A stretch of DNA of 36,992 nt from Candidatus Obscuribacterales bacterium (lineage in GTDB: Bacteria > Cyanobacteriota > Vampirovibrionia > Obscuribacterales > Obscuribacteraceae): positions 1-36,992 of the forward strand of contig JAIEPM010000631.1 in NCBI GenBank assembly GCA_019748395.1, in the 5' to 3' direction. Numbering within the stretch: the stretch's first letter is position 1; every line of letters starts with the position of its first letter. Shown piece after piece: positions 33,077 to 36,992 of this stretch. The position numbers were made by a program, and so were the translations under genes. The notes beneath the pieces were generated by a model. The model saw nothing but the letters and a program-made list of their open reading frames with translations. It was not told where the DNA came from and did no database searches.

Positions 33077-34381
33077 ATGAAATCGTCCGTTAACTCGAGA
33101 GGAATCCGCAAATCCCTGGCTTTAGTTATTGCTCTCGGTCAGGTTTCGATTTGCGCAATGCTGCCCGCCTCAGCCGCCGACAACAAAGTTCGCGTAGCTG
33201 GAAGTCCAGTGTTTAGCATCAGCGGTCCAATTGCCTCGTCATCCGACCGTGCCGATAAAATTCAACACAATATCGATAACTCGCTGGTGGCTTCAGCCAG
33301 CCACGGTCCATCTGCGGTCAAAATAACCTATGTGAAAGGCCTGCCGGTTATTACTCTGGGCGGCTATTATCTGACTACCGTAGACAATGCCACAGCCAAG
33401 GCTGCAGGCAGCACGCCTTCGATTCTTGCACAGAAGTGGGCAACTGCTCTTAAGTCTGCGTTGGCTAATCAATCAAGTGTCGACGCTTACATAGCCCAGT
33501 TAACCGGCAAATCAGATACAAGCGATTATGTCAGTGATTCAAGCAGCCCGGATAATGCTCCGGCATATCAGCCAAGCACAGTTGCTTCCGCTGCTCCTTC
33601 TTATCAGCCGAATCTTGCAAGCGACACTGTGCCGGCTCTGCAAAGCGCCAACAGTCAATCATATGGATGGCAGCCGGTTTCCACGGGCTCAAGTTACAGC
33701 TCCAACACGCCCGCCGCGTACGCCTACAACAGTCCCGCCTATGGGCAAGTAAGTCAGAATGCATATCCTGCAAATCCGTCTGTTTATCAGGGGCGTGTTT
33801 CTTATGTTCCAGCCGGAATGATGATTCCTGTAAAGCTTGCTACTTCATTGAGTAGCCAGGTCGCTAAAGCCGGTGACATTGTCATTGCAAAAACCAGTCA
33901 GGACATTGTTCTTGCAAATGGTGTAATTCCAGCCGGATCCACAATTACAGGAACCGTCAGCGATGCCGCCAACGGTGCTTTCTTCGGACGTTCCGGCAAA
34001 CTTGGAATCAAGTTTACTTCACTTAGAACTCCCAATGGAGTTGAAACCCCGCTGACTGCTCATATTAGCGGCAGTGTTGGAAAATACAACGATAAGGATA
34101 ATGATACCTTCCGCGGTGAAACCGCCATGTCGAAAGTTAAGAAGTCTCTTGTTGCCACTGCTGTTGGTGCAGGAGCCGGATCGGCCATGGGTGTTGCTGT
34201 GGGGGCAATCGCTGCCGGAGGTCACGGCGTTGGTCGTGGTGCCTGGTCTGGGGCGGCTATCGGTTCGGGAGTAGGTCTTGCTGAGAGCCTGCTTGTGCGC
34301 CGAGGCAGCGAGGTTACGATGGTGCAAGGGCAAGAGTTTAACCTGCAGCTCGACGCACCGGTTACGGTGGCTATGAACTAG
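33077..34381 (+). CDS. secreted protein with TrbI/VirB10-like beta domain
   Basis: A 434-residue protein with a classical signal peptide (residues about 1-34, ending PASAADN). Residues about 35-145 form an unrecognised domain. Residues about 145-235 are low-complexity, rich in Ser, Tyr, Pro and Ala. The C-terminal 190 residues begin at SYVPAGMMIPVKLATSLSS. They include VLANGVIPAGSTITGTVSDA, a pattern shared with TrbI/VirB10-type beta-barrel domains and related outer-surface proteins. Near the end is a Gly/Ala-rich zipper (about 370-405, VGAGAGSAMGVAVGAIAAGG). I start at 33077, which has GAGG upstream; an earlier in-frame ATG at 33062 has none. Role unknown; an envelope or secretion-linked protein is likely. 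It ends at a strong terminator. Confidence 0.75.
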   Translation: MKSSVNSRGIRKSLALVIALGQVSICAMLPASAADNKVRVAGSPVFSISGPIASSSDRADKIQHNIDNSLVASASHGPSAVKITYVKGLPVITLGGYYLTTVDNATAKAAGSTPSILAQKWATALKSALANQSSVDAYIAQLTGKSDTSDYVSDSSSPDNAPAYQPSTVASAAPSYQPNLASDTVPALQSANSQSYGWQPVSTGSSYSSNTPAAYAYNSPAYGQVSQNAYPANPSVYQGRVSYVPAGMMIPVKLATSLSSQVAKAGDIVIAKTSQDIVLANGVIPAGSTITGTVSDAANGAFFGRSGKLGIKFTSLRTPNGVETPLTAHISGSVGKYNDKDNDTFRGETAMSKVKKSLVATAVGAGAGSAMGVAVGAIAAGGHGVGRGAWSGAAIGSGVGLAESLLVRRGSEVTMVQGQEFNLQLDAPVTVAMN

Positions 34382-34409
34382 TGGCGGCTCAATCATAGCC
34401 CACCAAAAT

Positions 34410-34441
34410 GCGCCCGTCCCTTGCTCGGACGGGCGCTTTAT
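34410..34441 (+). terminator. strong rho-independent terminator, bidirectional
   Basis: GCGCCCGTCC and GGACGGGCGC form a perfect 10-bp stem around a 7-base loop. TTTATTATAT follows on the plus strand and ATTTTGG on the minus strand. It sits between the convergent genes ending at 34381 and 34484 and can serve both. Confidence 0.93.
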
Positions 34442-34483
34442 TATATGGCTGTTGTGCGCAACGGGCTGCTCGGCTCTTTTGTT

Positions 34484-35230
34484 TCAGCGTCTGAGTTTTG
34501 TCTGAAGATATTCCCTTTCTCTATTGAGGAAGTCCATGCGCTTGTCCAGCTCCGGTTCCTGATATGGAGGACTTTTTATGAGGATCATCGTCCGCTCTAC
34601 TGCATTGAGAGCCTGCGTTAATTTGACTTGCTTATCCAGCACCTGTGAGTAGCCCATCCACATATGCCAGTCTTGCGGGCGATAGCTTACGGCCTGTCGA
34701 TAAAGCTCCTCTGCTTCATACAAGCGATTTTCCTTGATCAATATATTGGCTTTCAGAGCAAGCAACTCCGGAAATACAGCGGCTTTTCTCAGCGCCAGGT
34801 CGCAGAGTTTGAGGGACCTTTCAAATTGACCTTGTTCTGCGGAGATTCTAGCTACGTACATGATAACCAGTGCTTCAAGCCAATCAGGATAGTCCAGTTC
34901 GTCGTCGTCATTCAGGTTTAGATGTGATTGGTTTTGCTGTGCTTCCTCCAGTGGACCGGGGGCGACTCCGGCTTTACTGAAATCTTCAATGGCTTTATCC
35001 AGCTCCCCCTCGGCTAAGTATGCTTTACCGCGCAAGCGCCGGACTTCGCTGTCGTCATGATTTTGCTCCAGCCAGGCCGTGCAATCTTTGACAGTCTTTT
35101 TATAGTCTCCAAGATCATATTTCGAGCGTGCCGCAGTCAAAAGATCTGCCTGAATTTGGTCGGCCGCAAGCAGGGGTGTGTTGAAAATGAAATATGTAGC
35201 CGAAAGCAAGGCAAAAAGAGAGCTGCGCAA
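34484..35230 (-). CDS. secreted TPR protein
   Basis: A 248-residue protein. The N-terminus (SSLFALLSATYFIFNTPLLAADQ) is a signal peptide. The rest is TPR repeats: YDLGDYKKTVKDCTAWLEQN, KAYLAEGELDKAIEDFSKA, ISAEQGQFERSLKLCDLAL and ENRLYEAEELYRQAVSYRP. I start at the TTG at 35230. It lies one base after the stop of the upstream gene (TGA-A-TTG) and has GAGAGGG eight bases before it. An in-frame TTG at 35263 lacks a ribosome site. The tight junction shows coupled translation with the gene upstream. Such proteins usually act as scaffolds; a specific partner is not evident. Confidence 0.8.
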   Translation of the reverse strand: MRSSLFALLSATYFIFNTPLLAADQIQADLLTAARSKYDLGDYKKTVKDCTAWLEQNHDDSEVRRLRGKAYLAEGELDKAIEDFSKAGVAPGPLEEAQQNQSHLNLNDDDELDYPDWLEALVIMYVARISAEQGQFERSLKLCDLALRKAAVFPELLALKANILIKENRLYEAEELYRQAVSYRPQDWHMWMGYSQVLDKQVKLTQALNAVERTMILIKSPPYQEPELDKRMDFLNREREYLQTKLRR

Positions 35231-35231
35231 T

Positions 35232-36149
35232 TCAATCGCCCTCTCTTTGCAGTGTGCCTTCAAGGATGCATTTGTTTAGGCAAAAGCCATCCGCCTGATA
35301 ACTGACATAGGCCAGTTTTACATAAAGATGCTCGCTGTCCACACGGCTGAATCTCACTACGGACTCATCATAGGATGACACTGCTGACGGATCGCCGTAT
35401 AGACTTCGAGTCGTGCCTGATGTGAAAAGATCTTGCTCAATTGTCCCAGTACTGAGCTCTTGGAGTTGATTGGAAAGAACATCGCTGTCCACGAAGTTTC
35501 CGCCTGTGCTCTGTCCGTATCTTTTGCCGAAGGAAAAACTTTCAACACGCCAGAAAGGAATTGTTTTTTGACCCAGATCAGATAAACCGACACTCTGTGT
35601 GCTGCCCGGAAGATTGAATTCCTCTCCGGCTTTTACAAGTACGGCTTGAATCAAATCTTCGGCGTGTTTGAATTTTGCCTGCACTGTCGGCGGGCTCAAA
35701 TTGAGTTTATCACCGTCGCGAGAAAAGCGGCACAGCAGTGAGAGTTTTTCACCGGGACGGAAAAATTGATTGGCGCGATAGGCTGAGGCCGGTTGTGCAA
35801 GCCAGGCTGCAGCGGTACTTTCTCGAATTAAAACTTTGACGTCGCCTTTCCAGGTGCCTTCCCATTCCACGGGAAAAGACTTAACCTGTTTGCCGCTAAA
35901 TGGCAGCTCAGGATTTGTTTGGGATTGATCAAGTATTGGTGTGAGCTTCTGAAGTCTTTTAGGAAGTGCTGCTCCCTTGTCGTTGACAAGCTGCTCGATT
36001 CTTCCATATAGCTTGGGGGCAATAGCTGCTGTTTCGGCCGCCGGTGTGTTTGCTTGAGGTGCTGCCCATGCTTGCAGCAAAAAAAATCCATGCAAAAAAG
36101 AGATTGCAATACAAGCTTTTGAAAAATGGTTCAGAAGATGATTTTTCAA
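35232..36149 (-). CDS. secreted protein of unknown function
   Basis: A 305-residue protein with a signal peptide (hydrophobic core IAISFLHGFFLLQAWA, residues about 14-30). The mature part looks beta-rich and has no motif I recognise. Notable phrases are FPVEWEGTWKGDVKVLI at about 92-108 and AYVSYQADGFCLNKCILEGTLQ at the end, with a Cys pair that could form a disulfide. It is the middle gene of a three-gene minus-strand unit. It begins nine bases after the PEBP gene and ends one base before the start of the TPR gene. All three products have signal peptides, which suggests a shared envelope task. Confidence 0.75.
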   Translation of the reverse strand: MKNHLLNHFSKACIAISFLHGFFLLQAWAAPQANTPAAETAAIAPKLYGRIEQLVNDKGAALPKRLQKLTPILDQSQTNPELPFSGKQVKSFPVEWEGTWKGDVKVLIRESTAAAWLAQPASAYRANQFFRPGEKLSLLCRFSRDGDKLNLSPPTVQAKFKHAEDLIQAVLVKAGEEFNLPGSTQSVGLSDLGQKTIPFWRVESFSFGKRYGQSTGGNFVDSDVLSNQLQELSTGTIEQDLFTSGTTRSLYGDPSAVSSYDESVVRFSRVDSEHLYVKLAYVSYQADGFCLNKCILEGTLQREGD

Positions 36150-36158
36150 TTTTGCAAT

Positions 36159-36713
36159 TTAGCGTTTGTAGACGCCCATGAGCTCGCCTTCGGCAAGTAC
36201 ATGTCCTTTGATCGCTTGTTGAAATGCTGCTTTGGCGAAATTCTTCGGGAGCGATAATTTGCAATCCAGTGCCATCACTTTGAAGTGATAATGATGCAGT
36301 TTTCCGGGCGGTGGAGCCGGACCGTTATATCCTGTCTGTTTGAAATCGTTTAAGCCCTGGCAGACATCTTTCGCAAGAATCGCTGTTTTAGGCACATTCT
36401 CACCAAGTGCCAGTGTTTCTGCGGGGATATTTGCGATTATCCAGTGCCACCATGTTCCAACCGGGGCATCGGGGTCTGTGCAAGTTATTGCAAAGGTTTT
36501 GGTGCCGCTCGGTCCTTTAGACCACGAGAGCGGTGGTGAAAGATCGCTGCCGTCGCCTGTGAATTTGCGCGCTATTTCAGCTCCGGCTTTTAGAGCCGCA
36601 CTTTCTACGTTCAACATTTGTTGCGCTCCCTGACTGCAAAGAGTGCCTGTAAAAAAGAAAAGGATCAGCAAAACTAAAAATCGGCGTCGATAGACTCTGA
36701 AGCCTGACTTCAT
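36159..36713 (-). CDS. PEBP family protein (YbhB/YbcL, Raf-kinase-inhibitor-like), secreted
   Basis: A 184-residue protein. A signal peptide (residues about 1-31, core FLVLLILFFFTG) is followed by a phosphatidylethanolamine-binding-protein fold. Family motifs are LSPPLSWSKGPSGTKTFAIT, TDPDAPVGTWWHWII and GYNGPAPPPGKLHHYHFKV, which form the conserved anion- and ligand-binding pocket. The length is normal for bacterial PEBP proteins. The biochemical role of bacterial members is mostly unknown. The gene leads a minus-strand unit of three secreted proteins and is divergent from the phosphoglucomutase gene at the window edge. Confidence 0.92.
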   Translation of the reverse strand: MKSGFRVYRRRFLVLLILFFFTGTLCSQGAQQMLNVESAALKAGAEIARKFTGDGSDLSPPLSWSKGPSGTKTFAITCTDPDAPVGTWWHWIIANIPAETLALGENVPKTAILAKDVCQGLNDFKQTGYNGPAPPPGKLHHYHFKVMALDCKLSLPKNFAKAAFQQAIKGHVLAEGELMGVYKR

Positions 36714-36891
36714 CTTCTTCTGCCTCTGCCTCTTCAGTCGGACAAATCCGCGCTTTGGAACCCATGAAATTCAAGTTTAGCATAATGATTAAGTCGCGGC
36801 TCTTGGCATTGACTTGGATGTATGATCGCTCATTGCTTGCTCTGTGCAAAATACTCTTTGCGGGCAAGAATCGCTGAGCTGGAGAAAAACA
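36714..36891. promoter_or_regulatory. divergent intergenic region, PEBP and phosphoglucomutase genes
   Basis: This 178-base gap must carry both promoters. TTGACT at about 36809-36814 on the plus strand resembles a -35 box, but no good -10 box sits 16-18 bases beyond it. GGAG at 36881-36884 is the ribosome site for the ATG at 36892. Confidence 0.35.
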
Positions 36892-36992
36892 ATGAAACTC
36901 AATGAATTCGCGGGTAAAGCTGCTCGCCCTGAGATGCTGGTCAATGTTGCCAAGTTGGTGAGCGCTTACTACAGCGAAAAGCCGGACCCGTC
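36892..36992 (+). CDS. pgm: phosphoglucomutase, N-terminal fragment (cut by window edge)
   Basis: Thirty-three codons from an ATG with GGAG seven bases upstream run off the end of the window. The translation begins MKLNEFAGKAARPEM and continues with LVNVAKLVSAYYSEKPDP. This matches the start of alpha-D-glucose-phosphate phosphoglucomutases, whose E. coli member opens with a similar RAG-x-A run followed by LINVAQLTAQYY-x-LKP. The enzyme interconverts glucose 1- and 6-phosphate. The active-site serine and metal loop lie beyond the window, so the call rests on the N-terminus only. Confidence 0.75.
   Translation, partial: MKLNEFAGKAARPEMLVNVAKLVSAYYSEKPDP

Noticed and set aside
1-36992. CRISPR arrays, tRNA or rRNA genes, insertion sequences
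   Set aside because: I saw no regularly spaced direct repeats of CRISPR type, no tRNA cloverleaf or rRNA sequence that I recognise, and no transposase-like protein.

Overview
The window comes from a bacterial chromosome. It carries two OmpR-type two-component systems, several Hanks-type Ser/Thr kinases, many TPR and alpha-solenoid proteins, TadE-like pseudopilin relatives, an exosortase and a double-glycine leader protein. It has no photosynthesis genes, no rRNA or tRNA that I can recognise, and no transposase. This mix fits a non-photosynthetic relative of cyanobacteria (the Vampirovibrionia or 'Melainabacteria', for example Obscuribacterales). That assignment is an inference from gene style, at about 50% confidence.

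Layout. 1-2.8 kb: a membrane protein of unknown function, a glutathione peroxidase with two plausible starts, and an AI-2E/PerM family permease, all on the minus strand. 2.9-8.9 kb: a minus-strand block made of a HAMP-type histidine kinase with its response regulator, two paralogous TadE-like secreted or pilus-type proteins, then a LOV-domain (blue-light) histidine kinase with its response regulator. Both TadE-like genes are preceded by the same three-word conserved block, so they are probably co-regulated, perhaps by a neighbouring regulator. 9.1-11.8 kb: a membrane-anchored solenoid protein and a small proline-rich protein on the plus strand.

12.1-17.4 kb is the accessory region. A 977-residue protein starts with a textbook double-glycine export leader and is built from tandem repeats of about 69 residues. 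It is followed by a decayed second copy of its 3' half, broken by stops and frameshifts, and then by an orphan DUF6088/AbiEi-like regulator. 17.6-22.7 kb: a clostripain-like (C11) protease, a TPR plus alpha/beta-hydrolase fusion, and a divergently transcribed secreted alpha/beta hydrolase. 22.7-23.8 kb: an EamA-type transporter.

23.8-27.9 kb: a two-gene unit. The first gene encodes a multi-pass VIT plus VWA-like protein whose C-terminus is a PEP-type sorting signal (Pro-Glu-Pro, one membrane helix, basic tail). The second, overlapping by 13 bases, encodes an exosortase fused to an EpsI-like domain. This looks like a dedicated sorting enzyme with its own single substrate. 28-32.8 kb: three Ser/Thr kinases. 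One has a TPR region beyond its membrane helix, and two are tandem paralogs with N-terminal membrane helices. 33-36.99 kb: a secreted TrbI-like barrel protein ending at a strong bidirectional terminator, then a minus-strand cluster (PEBP/YbhB family protein, unknown secreted protein, secreted TPR protein), and at the right edge the first 33 codons of a phosphoglucomutase.

The best candidates for something undescribed are the double-glycine-leader repeat protein with its decaying duplicate, and the VIT/VWA plus exosortase pair next to a kinase cluster.
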